Assembly (NCBI GenBank): GCA_900549235.1
Contig: URNT01000004.1
Span: 77,227 to 141,226 of the forward strand
Direction: 5' to 3'
Source: an uncultured Clostridium sp.
Lineage (GTDB): Bacteria; Bacillota; Clostridia; Lachnospirales; Lachnospiraceae
Length of the DNA stretch: 64,000 bases
Shown here in pieces: positions 1 to 7,944 of this stretch; position 1 is the first letter of the stretch; each line of letters starts with the position of its first letter. Made by a program: the position numbers and the translations under genes. The notes under the pieces are model-generated. The model was not told where the DNA came from. It saw only the letters and a program-made list of their open reading frames with translations, and did not search any database.

Positions 1-233
1 TCCCTATGTTTTCGTTAAATTGTTCACACAAAAATACAATCCAATTTCTACTTTTATTTCGGATTACCGTTATTTTTCTGACGATCATTTTCTTTTGATC
101 CATCTATTTTCCTTAAAAATTTCACTGATAATTTATTTTATTTTTTTAACAAGCGAAATTATACTTTTTATTGTTAAAATAAAAACGTATTTTGTTTTTT
201 AATTATCAATTATTTGTGAAAATATTATTAAAT

Positions 234-262
234 TTGACAGATTATTTTTCCTCTGCTATCAT
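234..262 (+). promoter_or_regulatory. sigma-70-type promoter of the alcohol/aldehyde dehydrogenase operon
   Basis: TTGACA (234-239) and TATCAT (257-262) are separated by exactly 17 bases. The predicted transcription start is near 269, giving a leader of about 50 bases before the ATG at 322. The match is read from sequence; activity is inferred. Confidence 0.7.
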
Positions 263-277
263 CCAGTTATAAGACAG

Positions 278-292
278 CTCCCGGAGCGGGAG
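278..292 (+). promoter_or_regulatory. leader hairpin
   Basis: CTCCCG-gag-CGGGAG forms a 6-bp GC-only stem with a 3-base loop in the predicted 5' leader, about 18 bases before the GGGGG ribosome-binding site. It could stabilise the mRNA or act in attenuation. No T-run follows, so it is not a terminator. Confidence 0.4.
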
Positions 293-321
293 GCTGACAT
301 ACTTTTAAGGGGGTAGCAACC

Positions 322-1479
322 ATGTCTACATATTATTTTTTACCAACGCGCAACGTATTTGGAGAAGGCGCTGTAACAGAAGCAGGAGCGCTGGCAAAAA
401 GCCTTGGAGCAGGAAAATGCCTGATCGTAACAGACAAATTTCTGGCTGAAATCGGAATGGCCGACCGGATCGGGGGGATCTTAAAGAAAGCCGGTGTGGA
501 CTTTGCCATATTCCCGGGAGCAGAGCCAAACCCGACGGATAAAAACGTAGAAGCCGGCGTAACCGCCTACACCGAACATGGCTGCGACTCCATTATCTCC
601 CTAGGCGGCGGCTCCTCCCATGACTGCGCCAAGGGCATCGGCCTGGTAGCCGCAAACGGCGGAAGAATCGCTGATTTTGAGGGAGTAGACAAATCCAGCC
701 ATCCCATGGTGCCGCTGATGGCTATCAATACAACAGCAGGAACTGCTTCCGAGATCACCCGGTTCTGTATCATTACAGACACCTCAAGAAAGGTGAAAAT
801 GGCCATTGTTGACTGGAGAATCACACCTCAGATCGCCATCAATGACCCGGAGCTTATGAAGGGGATGCCGCCATCCTTAACCGCCGCCACCGGCATGGAT
901 GCTCTGACCCACGCTATCGAGGCTTATGTTTCCACCGACGCCAATCCTCTCACCGACGCCGCAGCCATTATGGCAATTAAAATGATTTCCCACTACCTTC
1001 CAAAGGCAGTAGCAAACGGAAATTATATGAAGGCCCGGGACAAAATGGCCTACGCACAGTACCTGGCAGGCATCGCATTTAACAATGCGTCCCTGGGCTA
1101 CGTTCATGCCATGGCCCATCAGCTGGGCGGCTTTTACAACCTGCCTCATGGCGTCTGCAACGCCATTCTCCTGCCTTATGTAGAGCAGTACAATCTCATC
1201 GGCAATATGAACCGGTTCCGGGACATTGCCGAGGCCATGGGTGTCCGCACTGAGGGACTTTCCGTGTCAGAGGCCGCAGACCAGGCCATTGAAGCCATCA
1301 GGAAACTAAGCCGCCAGCTTGGCATCCCGGCCAATTTAAAGGAACTGGGAGTAAAGGAAGAAGATTTTGCCATTATGGCAGAAAATGCAAAAAAAGATGT
1401 ATGCCAGCTTACCAACCCGAGAACTGCAACTAAGGAACAGGTCATCGAAATTTACCGCCAGGCATATGACGGAGAATAG
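322..1479 (+). CDS. iron-containing alcohol dehydrogenase
   Basis: A 385-residue group III (Fe-dependent) alcohol dehydrogenase, the usual family length. It should interconvert an alcohol and an aldehyde with NAD(P) in the cytoplasm. The N-terminal nucleotide-binding domain carries the GGGSSHD block (about residues 96-101). The C-terminal helical domain keeps four metal ligands by alignment with FucO: D193 and H197 (GMDALTHAIE), H262 (HAMAHQLGG) and H276 (LPHG). The ATG follows an AAGGGGG ribosome-binding site. The gene heads an operon with an aldehyde dehydrogenase 10 bases downstream, suggesting two-step alcohol to acid oxidation or the reverse. The actual alcohol (propanediol, ethanol or another) cannot be read from sequence. 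Confidence 0.93.
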   Translation: MSTYYFLPTRNVFGEGAVTEAGALAKSLGAGKCLIVTDKFLAEIGMADRIGGILKKAGVDFAIFPGAEPNPTDKNVEAGVTAYTEHGCDSIISLGGGSSHDCAKGIGLVAANGGRIADFEGVDKSSHPMVPLMAINTTAGTASEITRFCIITDTSRKVKMAIVDWRITPQIAINDPELMKGMPPSLTAATGMDALTHAIEAYVSTDANPLTDAAAIMAIKMISHYLPKAVANGNYMKARDKMAYAQYLAGIAFNNASLGYVHAMAHQLGGFYNLPHGVCNAILLPYVEQYNLIGNMNRFRDIAEAMGVRTEGLSVSEAADQAIEAIRKLSRQLGIPANLKELGVKEEDFAIMAENAKKDVCQLTNPRTATKEQVIEIYRQAYDGE

Positions 1480-1489
1480 GAGGAGTTTT

Positions 1490-2974
1490 ATGCATCAGGT
1501 TAATCTTCAGAAAAATTATCAGCTTTTTATCGGAGGTGTATGGAAGGACGCTTCTGATGGAAATACCTTTAAAACCTACTGCCCCGCAGATAATACGCTG
1601 CTGGCAGCCTGCGCGGAAGCGACAAAAGAGGACGTAGATGAAGCAGTCGCTGCTGCCTGGAAGGCATTTGAAACCTGGAAGCAGGTTCCGGTCAATGAAC
1701 GGGCCGTTATCTTAAACAAAATTGCCGACATCATTGACGCCAACAGGGAACATCTTGCCATGGTAGAGTCCCTGGACAACGGCAAGCCCATCCGTGAAAC
1801 CCTGGCAGTAGATATTCCTATGGCCGCCCAGCATTTCCGCTATTTTGCAGGCTGTATTATGGCCGAGGAAGGCAGCGCCAATATGCTCGGAAATGACACC
1901 TTAAGCCTGATTCTCAGAGAGCCCATCGGAGTAGTAGGCCAGATCGTTCCCTGGAACTTCCCCTTCCTGATGGCAGCCTGGAAGCTGGCTCCCGTCCTTG
2001 CAAGCGGCTGCTGTACCGTATTTAAGACCTCCAGCGCCACTCCATTAAGCGTCCTTGAATTTGCAAGGCTGGTTCAGGATGTAATCCCTGCAGGCGTATT
2101 TAACGTAATCACCGGCTCCGGCTCCAGATCCGGCCAGTACATGTTAGAGCATAGGGGCTTCAGAAAGCTGGCCTTCACCGGCTCCACCGAGGTAGGACGA
2201 AGCGTAGCCCTGGCAGCAGCCGAGAAGCTGATCCCGGCAACCCTGGAACTGGGAGGAAAATCTGCCAATATCTTCTTTGAAGACTGCAGCTGGGAAATGG
2301 CTATGGACGGCCTGCAGATGGGCATCCTCTTTAACCAGGGCCAGGTATGCTGCGCCGGTTCCAGAGTCTTTGTCCAGGAATCCATTTACGACCGCTTTGT
2401 AGAAGAAGCCGTTAAGCGCTTTAATCAGGTAAAGGTAGGACTCCCATGGCTGCCAGAAACCCAGATGGGCTGCCAGATTAACAAGGGCCAGATGGAAAAG
2501 ATCCTGAAAATGGTCGATCTGGGCGTATCAGAAGGCGCCACCCTTCTGTGCGGCGGCAAACAGCTGACAGACGGCCCCTTAAAGGACGGCTGTTTCCTCC
2601 GCCCCACCCTTCTTGGAAATGTAACCAACAACATGCGTGTGGCTCAGGAGGAAATCTTCGGCCCCGTGGCCTGCATCCTGAAATTCAAAACAGAGGATGA
2701 GGTCATCGCCATGGCAAATGACAGCGAATACGGACTGGGCGGCGCTGTGTGGACAAAAGACATCAACCGGGCTCTCCGTGTAGCAAGAGCCGTAGAAACA
2801 GGCCGTATGTGGGTTAACACCTACAACGCCATCCCCGAAGGTGCTCCATTTGGCGGTTACAAGACCTCCGGTATCGGCCGCGAGACCCACAAGGTAATTC
2901 TGGAACATTATACCCAGATGAAGAACATTATGATCAACCTTAGTGAAACTCCTACTGGCTTTTATCCGGCATAA
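1490..2974 (+). CDS. NAD(P)-dependent aldehyde dehydrogenase
   Basis: A 494-residue ALDH-superfamily enzyme oxidising an aldehyde to a carboxylic acid. The open frame extends upstream into the preceding gene, but ATG 1490 is chosen because it directly follows GGAGGAGTTTT. Motifs in order are VPWNFPF with the conserved Asn (about 156), the FTGSTEVG nucleotide-binding turn (229-236), the general base E253 in LELGGKS and the catalytic Cys (C287) in GQVCCAGSR. This is the non-acylating type, related to betaine/lactaldehyde/general ALDHs. It lies 10 bases behind the Fe-alcohol dehydrogenase, so the two probably share an aldehyde intermediate. The substrate is not assigned. Confidence 0.93.
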   Translation: MHQVNLQKNYQLFIGGVWKDASDGNTFKTYCPADNTLLAACAEATKEDVDEAVAAAWKAFETWKQVPVNERAVILNKIADIIDANREHLAMVESLDNGKPIRETLAVDIPMAAQHFRYFAGCIMAEEGSANMLGNDTLSLILREPIGVVGQIVPWNFPFLMAAWKLAPVLASGCCTVFKTSSATPLSVLEFARLVQDVIPAGVFNVITGSGSRSGQYMLEHRGFRKLAFTGSTEVGRSVALAAAEKLIPATLELGGKSANIFFEDCSWEMAMDGLQMGILFNQGQVCCAGSRVFVQESIYDRFVEEAVKRFNQVKVGLPWLPETQMGCQINKGQMEKILKMVDLGVSEGATLLCGGKQLTDGPLKDGCFLRPTLLGNVTNNMRVAQEEIFGPVACILKFKTEDEVIAMANDSEYGLGGAVWTKDINRALRVARAVETGRMWVNTYNAIPEGAPFGGYKTSGIGRETHKVILEHYTQMKNIMINLSETPTGFYPA

Positions 2975-2976
2975 AA

Positions 2977-2995
2977 CATGCTCTGCTTCAGCATG
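2977..2995 (+). terminator. weak hairpin after the aldehyde dehydrogenase
   Basis: CATGCT and AGCATG pair around a 7-base loop just after the stop codon, followed by AATTTT. The stem is short and the T-run poor, so it may only partly terminate before the ferredoxin gene. A second small inverted repeat, TGTTGT/ACAACA (3023-3038), lies just upstream of a TATACT (3060-3065) that lacks a good -35. Confidence 0.3.
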
Positions 2996-3094
2996 AATTT
3001 TCCTTTGAAATTCCAGCAGAAATGTTGTCGAAACAACAGACTTTTTCTTTCTTTTCGTCTATACTTCAGACATAAATATGCAGGAGGTATGGAT

Positions 3095-3823
3095 ATGATA
3101 AGAAGGATCATCAAGATAAATGAAGATTTATGCAACGGCTGCGGCGCCTGTGCCGCAGCCTGTCACGAAGGAGCCATCGGTATGGTTGACGGTAAGGCCG
3201 TTCTTTTAAAGGACGACTACTGCGACGGCCTGGGAGACTGTCTCCCCGCCTGTCCTACAGGAGCGATTTCCTTTGAGGAACGAGAGGCGGCTGCTTATGA
3301 TGAAGCGGCTGTAAAGGCTCGGATGGCAGAAAGAAACAGAGAACATGGCAAAAGCCATGGACACGCCCACACCGGCGGCTGCCCCGGTTCCAGATCCCAG
3401 ACCATCAGCCGCACTCCCCAGCCTCAGGCTCCAGGTATCCCCGGCGGATCCCCGGTTCCCGGCTGCCTGTCCCAGTGGCCCGTACAGATCAAGCTGGTTC
3501 CCACCCAGGCTCCGTATTTCAAAGACGCCCGTCTGCTGGTAGCCGCCGACTGCACCGCCTTCACCTACGGCAATTTCCACCAGGATTTCATCAGCGGCCG
3601 CATCACTCTCATTGGCTGTCCCAAGCTGGATATGACCGATTACAGCGAAAAGCTGGCTGAGATTATCCGTTCAAACGATATAAAAGATGTGATGGTAGTC
3701 CGCATGGAAGTGCCCTGCTGCGGCGGAATCGAGAATGCAGTAAAAGAGGCGCTGATCGCCAGCGGGAAGATGATACCGTGGCAGGTGGTAACGGTGAAGA
3801 TCGATGGGACGCTGATACGGTAG
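3095..3823 (+). CDS. ferredoxin-like 4Fe-4S protein with a C-terminal Cys-containing domain
   Basis: A 242-residue cytoplasmic iron-sulfur protein. The ATG at 3095 has a CAGGAGGTATGG ribosome-binding site; an in-frame ATG at 3089 sits too close to it. The N-terminal ferredoxin fold has a complete CNGCGACAAAC site (C13, C16, C19, C23). The second site reads CDGLGDCLPAC, so a Leu replaces one Cys (C43, C49, C53 remain). A His/Gly/Pro-rich linker (about 80-145) leads to a C-terminal domain with further Cys (ADCT, IGCPK, VPCCGG). Such stand-alone proteins are common in anaerobic Firmicutes and their partners are unknown. The position suggests it takes or gives electrons near the dehydrogenases, which is inference. 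Confidence 0.8.
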   Translation: MIRRIIKINEDLCNGCGACAAACHEGAIGMVDGKAVLLKDDYCDGLGDCLPACPTGAISFEEREAAAYDEAAVKARMAERNREHGKSHGHAHTGGCPGSRSQTISRTPQPQAPGIPGGSPVPGCLSQWPVQIKLVPTQAPYFKDARLLVAADCTAFTYGNFHQDFISGRITLIGCPKLDMTDYSEKLAEIIRSNDIKDVMVVRMEVPCCGGIENAVKEALIASGKMIPWQVVTVKIDGTLIR

Positions 3824-3841
3824 GGGATGGATTGACAGGAG

Positions 3842-3879
3842 AAAAGCGCTGAAAGCCAAGAACTGCTTTCAGCGCTTTT
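3842..3879. terminator. bidirectional intrinsic terminator
   Basis: AAAAGCGCTGAAAG and CTTTCAGCGCTTTT pair perfectly (14 bp) around a 10-base loop between two convergent genes. The A-run on one side and T-run on the other let it work on both strands. Confidence 0.9.
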
Positions 3880-3904
3880 TGTGTTCTTCTTTTTACGGGT
3901 TGAT

Positions 3905-4603
3905 TTAATGCATGGAAATCTCTTTAATAGAGTATTTAAAGAAATCACTCAGACATTTTTTCAGCTTGTTTCTGTCATCCTGATGGAATGCATTTAATAT
4001 TTTACATCGGTAAAATACTGCGCTGGCTTTTGATGATTCTAAAGAGAGAACTTTAATGGCTGACTCCTTTCTTAGAAGCACCATGATCTGCATCAGCCTG
4101 GAATAAATGCTGTTTCTGCACATATCGCCAACATATGTGTCAATTTCCGTCAGCAAAGCACAAAAATCCTCAGCTGAAATTTCTTCTATCTCCAGTTCTA
4201 AAAGCCTGTCTCTGAACTCTTCCATCTTCTGAAGGATCTCCGGCGTTCTATTGTCATAGCAGGTCAGATACACCTCTGTTTCGATCAGGCGTCTGGCTGC
4301 GTAAACTTCATCATGTTTATGCATCTCCTGATAATACATCCACATAACTGTTTCTTCAGGAATCTTCATATTGGCCTCGCTTACAAAGCTTCCATCACCC
4401 GGCTTAATGGTCAGCATCCCCACCAGCGACAAGGCGCGAAGCGCTTCTCTGATGCGGCTTCGGGTTACTTGAAAATTCTCAGCCAATTCCCGTTCGTTTG
4501 GCAGCTTATCTCCTGGTTTCAGCTGACCGCTGGTAATCATACCCGCGATCTTTTCCATAACCTGTTCTGTCAGTGTTATCTTTTTTAACGGTTCGTATTC
4601 CAT
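3905..4603 (-). CDS. FadR-subfamily GntR transcriptional regulator
   Basis: A 232-residue repressor-type regulator. ATG at 4603 is preferred over one 45 bases upstream because AAGGA lies 6 bases before it. Residues 10-75 form the GntR winged helix-turn-helix with the LPNERELAENF and VTRSRIREALRAL blocks; the rest is the all-helical FCD ligand-binding domain. It is the last gene of the leftward cluster. FadR-type regulators bind TGGT-N-ACCA palindromes, and two such sites (9029-9041 and 9171-9183) lie in the divergent promoter region of this cluster. Inferred role: repress both operons until a sugar-acid intermediate binds. The 107-base gap before it may hold its own promoter. Confidence 0.88.
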   Translation of the reverse strand: MEYEPLKKITLTEQVMEKIAGMITSGQLKPGDKLPNERELAENFQVTRSRIREALRALSLVGMLTIKPGDGSFVSEANMKIPEETVMWMYYQEMHKHDEVYAARRLIETEVYLTCYDNRTPEILQKMEEFRDRLLELEIEEISAEDFCALLTEIDTYVGDMCRNSIYSRLMQIMVLLRKESAIKVLSLESSKASAVFYRCKILNAFHQDDRNKLKKCLSDFFKYSIKEISMH

Positions 4604-4710
4604 AACAGTCCTTTCCCCTTCCGCTCTGTCCCTTATATCTTTTATCATACCACAGATTCAGTAAAAATGGGAAATTTTCATACCTGTTCAGCCATGCGGC
4701 AGCCGTATCA

Positions 4711-5595
4711 TCAGGAAACGCCCTTTACAATTAAATACTGCTCTAAAACCCTGTCAATCTCTCTCATTTTATCCTCAGTCAAAGACAGCATTGGCCTTCT
4801 CACCTCTCCGGCGTCTATGCCCTGTACCCTGGAAATGTATTTCAGACTTGCACAGAGGCCGTTTTTCAGCACCACATCTAAAATGGAATTGGATTTTGCC
4901 TGGAGCTCCCGCGCTTCCTCATCCTTATGCTCCAAATAAAGTTCCATAATCCTCCGGTACTGGGGCAGCATAAAATTAAAATTGCTTCCAATAAATCCAT
5001 CACAGCCAAATGCTAAAAATGCCACCATACAGTTTTCAAATCCGCCGTAGCATTTGATGGAATCATTCAAATTCTTAATTCGCTCCATCTGGTAAAGGTT
5101 CAGATTTGTATGTTTTACCGCGCCGATTGCCCCCGACTTCAAAAGAGCGCGAATATCGGGATGGGATAAATCCAGCTCCCTATGGGTACTCATAGGAATA
5201 TTGTAGAATAAAACAGGAGCATCTGCGGCTTCTGCAATATCATAGTAATATCCTGCGATTTCTTTTTCTGAAAATCCAAAGTAAAAAGGCGGTACAGCCG
5301 CAACCTGGCTGATTCCAAGCTCCCTCGCCTTTTTCGCATATGCAGCTGCTTCTGCAGTACGGATTGCTCCCACATGAGCAAAGATTTCTGCCTTTTTCAC
5401 ATATTCAGAAGCTAGCTCAAAGGAGCGGATTCTCTCTGCCTCAGAAAGCAGGAAACACTCCCCTGAGCTTCCGCCGATAAAGAAGCCGTCTGCTCCCTCT
5501 GCTAAATTTCTATCCCACAGCTGCTTTAATGCCTGTTCATTTAACTGATTCTTCTGATCAAACGGCGTGATCGACGCCACATACATTTTCTTCAT
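4711..5595 (-). CDS. DapA/NanA-family class I aldolase or dehydratase
   Basis: A 294-residue TIM-barrel lyase of the dihydrodipicolinate synthase/N-acetylneuraminate lyase family. Start 5595 follows GAGGGATCACT. The GGSSGE carboxylate-binding loop (41-46), catalytic Tyr in FYNIP (Y131) and Schiff-base Lys in AVKHTN (K161) are all present. Family members make or cleave pyruvate adducts, including 2-keto-3-deoxy sugar acids. With a mutarotase, dehydrogenase and lactonase in the same operon, the likely role is cleavage of a 2-keto-3-deoxy acid to pyruvate and an aldehyde such as lactaldehyde. The exact substrate is inferred. Confidence 0.85.
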   Translation of the reverse strand: MKKMYVASITPFDQKNQLNEQALKQLWDRNLAEGADGFFIGGSSGECFLLSEAERIRSFELASEYVKKAEIFAHVGAIRTAEAAAYAKKARELGISQVAAVPPFYFGFSEKEIAGYYYDIAEAADAPVLFYNIPMSTHRELDLSHPDIRALLKSGAIGAVKHTNLNLYQMERIKNLNDSIKCYGGFENCMVAFLAFGCDGFIGSNFNFMLPQYRRIMELYLEHKDEEARELQAKSNSILDVVLKNGLCASLKYISRVQGIDAGEVRRPMLSLTEDKMREIDRVLEQYLIVKGVS

Positions 5596-5605
5596 AGTGA
5601 TCCCT

Positions 5606-5929
5606 CTAATCCAAATGATATATTTCCTGCATATCCATCCACGGGCCATCCTCAGACAGCGGATTCATGCACGGGATACACTCGCCCCACCAGCGCTGCG
5701 TTTCCGGGTCAGCTGCCATCTTTGCCATATCCGCTTCATAGTCCTTTCCCACATACTCATAGTAGGAAAAAATGTACTCTCCAAAGCAGTAAATGGAGTA
5801 ATTCTGCAGATTACATTCCTTAATCATATCATTGATCTGCCTCCATGGCGCTGCATGAAGCTCTTTATAATAAGCGGCCTTTTCTGGTGTAAGTCTTGAT
5901 ACGCTTCCATATCGCTTTACTTCTGCCAT
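5606..5929 (-). CDS. L-rhamnose mutarotase family protein (RhaM-like)
   Basis: A 107-residue protein matching the size and pattern of the RhaM family: KRYGSVSRLTPEK, the HAAPW block, the CNLQNYSIY segment and the C-terminal EIYHL. RhaM interconverts alpha and beta anomers of L-rhamnose. The ribosome-binding site is AAAGGAG. The gene lies 10 bases from the aldolase and 15 from the lactonase gene, so the three are cotranscribed. The operon contains no rhamnose isomerase or rhamnulokinase, so the sugar may enter a non-phosphorylated oxidative route instead. A related 6-deoxy or methyl sugar is also possible. Confidence 0.85.
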   Translation of the reverse strand: MAEVKRYGSVSRLTPEKAAYYKELHAAPWRQINDMIKECNLQNYSIYCFGEYIFSYYEYVGKDYEADMAKMAADPETQRWWGECIPCMNPLSEDGPWMDMQEIYHLD

Positions 5930-5944
5930 AATGTTCTTCTCCTT

Positions 5945-6817
5945 TTATAATCCATAAATTCTCTTTGCATTTTCATAAAAAAGCTTATTCTGAAACTCAA
6001 TTCCCCTCGGCTCGGTAATATTTAAAAGAGCCTGAATCCACGGTTCAAGACAAGTTGCCACATTGCAGACCGGATAATTTCCGCCAAACATAACTCTGTC
6101 TTCTCCAAAACAGTCCAGAGCCATATCCACAGCCGGACGCAGCGTATCCTCAGACCACTCTCCTGCTGGATTTAAACCTGAAATCTTGCATACCACATTG
6201 GAAAGGGATGCCAGATTCTCCATATTCTTCTTCCAATTTTCCTTGTATTCCTGTTCCTTTTTATCTGGATTTTCCTTTGCGATAATATCAGGATTTACGA
6301 TGCCCATATGATTTAATACAACCGTAGTTTCCGGACAGGCTTTTGCCATCTGGTATAAATCTCCCAGCTCCTCATTTCTTACACAGCCTTCAAACACCAA
6401 TCCCCGCTGCCCTAATAGACGCACATTTTCAATGAAACGGCTCTTTAAACAGGTCTTTGCAACTGCCTCAGGCACATGAAGTACCTGCCTCACTCCTTTA
6501 ATATAAGGAGACGTAATATTGTCCAGGTACTCAGAAAATCCTTCCTCTTCTAAGCAGCCCGAAATGCTTGCTCCGGCAAACAAATTTTCCGGATCTTCGC
6601 AGCAGGCTATGATGAATTCATTTTCCTCAGCCTTATTTGACTTGGCACAATCTACCTCTACATAAACGGCTGCTTCAATTTCATGGCCTTCTCCTGCTGT
6701 AGCCTTGTAATCTTCCAAAGTATAGGTGCGGTTCAGCACCTCCCCTTCCCCGTCAAGCCAGGGAAGGGATAATTGTTCTAAATTCCATACATGTACATGG
6801 GTATCAATAATCTTCAT
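5945..6817 (-). CDS. amidohydrolase-2 family hydrolase, lactonase-like
   Basis: A 290-residue metal-dependent TIM-barrel hydrolase of COG3618 type, the family that includes L-fuconolactonase and L-rhamnonolactonase. The HxH metal motif is at H7/H9 (IDTHVHVW), a mid-protein VLNHMG supplies another His, and the C-terminal block reads MFGGNYPVC where many members have a GSDWP with a catalytic Asp. Expected role: open an aldonolactone made by the neighbouring Gfo/Idh/MocA dehydrogenase. It starts at an ATG behind AGGAGG. The Asn in place of the usual Asp needs checking before assigning lactonase activity. Confidence 0.8.
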   Translation of the reverse strand: MKIIDTHVHVWNLEQLSLPWLDGEGEVLNRTYTLEDYKATAGEGHEIEAAVYVEVDCAKSNKAEENEFIIACCEDPENLFAGASISGCLEEEGFSEYLDNITSPYIKGVRQVLHVPEAVAKTCLKSRFIENVRLLGQRGLVFEGCVRNEELGDLYQMAKACPETTVVLNHMGIVNPDIIAKENPDKKEQEYKENWKKNMENLASLSNVVCKISGLNPAGEWSEDTLRPAVDMALDCFGEDRVMFGGNYPVCNVATCLEPWIQALLNITEPRGIEFQNKLFYENAKRIYGL

Positions 6818-6832
6818 GGGAATACCTCCTGA

Positions 6833-7915
6833 TCACTCACTGTAGTCCACTGGAAGTCCGCCCTGTGCATTGGACTTATAACATGCTTCTACTACGCACA
6901 TAGTATGGTAAGCGTCCTCGAAGCTGTTCATATAGTGATAATCCGGATTCTCCAACTTCTTCATCAGTCCGCCCATGGTTCCGATAAATGCTTCGTTGAA
7001 CCAGCTTCCCTTTACCTCTAAGGTTCTCCATCCCTTTCCGTCGTCTGTGATGTACTCCACCTTATCCGGCCTTCCTGTAGGATAATCTAAAATCAGCCCA
7101 AGCTGGATACGGATCGCTCCCTTCATTCCTTCGATCTTCATCATACTCTCCTGATAGTCAGGTGCATAGTCATGATTGTGATTAATATGCAGATTCACTC
7201 TCAATACGTCGCCATAATCCATGATAATAGAGGTTCTCGTCTGGGAAAGAGCCTGCATCTTAGGATGCTGCATGGTTTTGCAGTATACACCTGTGGGATC
7301 GCCTACAAAGCTTCTGATGCAGTCAATATAGTGGATGCTGTGATAGTTGATTTCCATTCTCTCAAGGCCGAATAAGAAACTCCACAGATGCCAAGGATGA
7401 AGCTCTACCACACGCCAGTCAATGTCTACGATATCACCGATTACTCCATCCTCAATCAGTTTTCTGGCAGCAATCATGTAAGGCGCCTGGCGAAGCTGAA
7501 AGTTTACGCCGGCTGTCAGATTCTTCTCTCGGCAGATGTCCAGAATTTCCTTTGCCTGTTCAATACTCTCCCCCATAGGCTTCTGCATCAGAACAGCCGC
7601 ATTGTCAGGAAGCATCCTTAAGATTCCCGCTGTTTTGGAAGCCGGAACCGCAATGTCAAACACAGCTTCTTCCTTAATCCCCAGCTCTACCAGTTTTTCT
7701 ACAGAGTCTGCCGCATAAGGAATATGAAAGTCATCGGCAGCCTTCTTAGCCTTTTCAAAGTCTAAATCATAGATTCCCACCACCGGATATTCTGCCATCT
7801 GATAGGCCGGCAGGTGAGAGCCTGTCACGATTCCGCCAGCTCCAATAATCACGATCTTTCTCACCTTTTCCGGCATTTCCGGAACGTAATTTAATTCTTC
7901 AATTTTGTTTGCCAT
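6833..7915 (-). CDS. Gfo/Idh/MocA family dehydrogenase
   Basis: A 360-residue NAD(P)-dependent sugar oxidoreductase. The N-terminal Rossmann fold has GAGGIVTGSHLP. The catalytic Lys block reads MQKPMG instead of the usual EKP, keeping the Lys. The C-terminal alpha/beta domain has the NYHSIHYIDCIRSF helix, with His where the family places its active-site His. In this operon it probably oxidises an aldose to its lactone, the step before the amidohydrolase. The ribosome-binding site is TAGGAGG. It lies 29 bases downstream of the permease gene. Substrate and cofactor choice are not determined. Confidence 0.88.
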   Translation of the reverse strand: MANKIEELNYVPEMPEKVRKIVIIGAGGIVTGSHLPAYQMAEYPVVGIYDLDFEKAKKAADDFHIPYAADSVEKLVELGIKEEAVFDIAVPASKTAGILRMLPDNAAVLMQKPMGESIEQAKEILDICREKNLTAGVNFQLRQAPYMIAARKLIEDGVIGDIVDIDWRVVELHPWHLWSFLFGLERMEINYHSIHYIDCIRSFVGDPTGVYCKTMQHPKMQALSQTRTSIIMDYGDVLRVNLHINHNHDYAPDYQESMMKIEGMKGAIRIQLGLILDYPTGRPDKVEYITDDGKGWRTLEVKGSWFNEAFIGTMGGLMKKLENPDYHYMNSFEDAYHTMCVVEACYKSNAQGGLPVDYSE

Positions 7916-7944
7916 GATAATGTAACCTCCTAAATTTTCATTTA

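Larger units (their letters stand above)
1..321. other. AT-rich intergenic region upstream of the alcohol dehydrogenase
   Basis: This stretch holds no convincing gene. The only sizeable open frame (20-202, +) is a low-complexity Phe/Ile/Leu-rich translation of AT-rich DNA without a ribosome-binding site. The last 90 bases hold a sigma-70-type promoter and a leader hairpin, listed separately. Confidence 0.7.

Noticed and set aside
20..202. 60-codon open frame upstream of the alcohol dehydrogenase
   Set aside because: Extremely AT-rich, Phe/Ile/Leu-rich translation with no ribosome-binding site.
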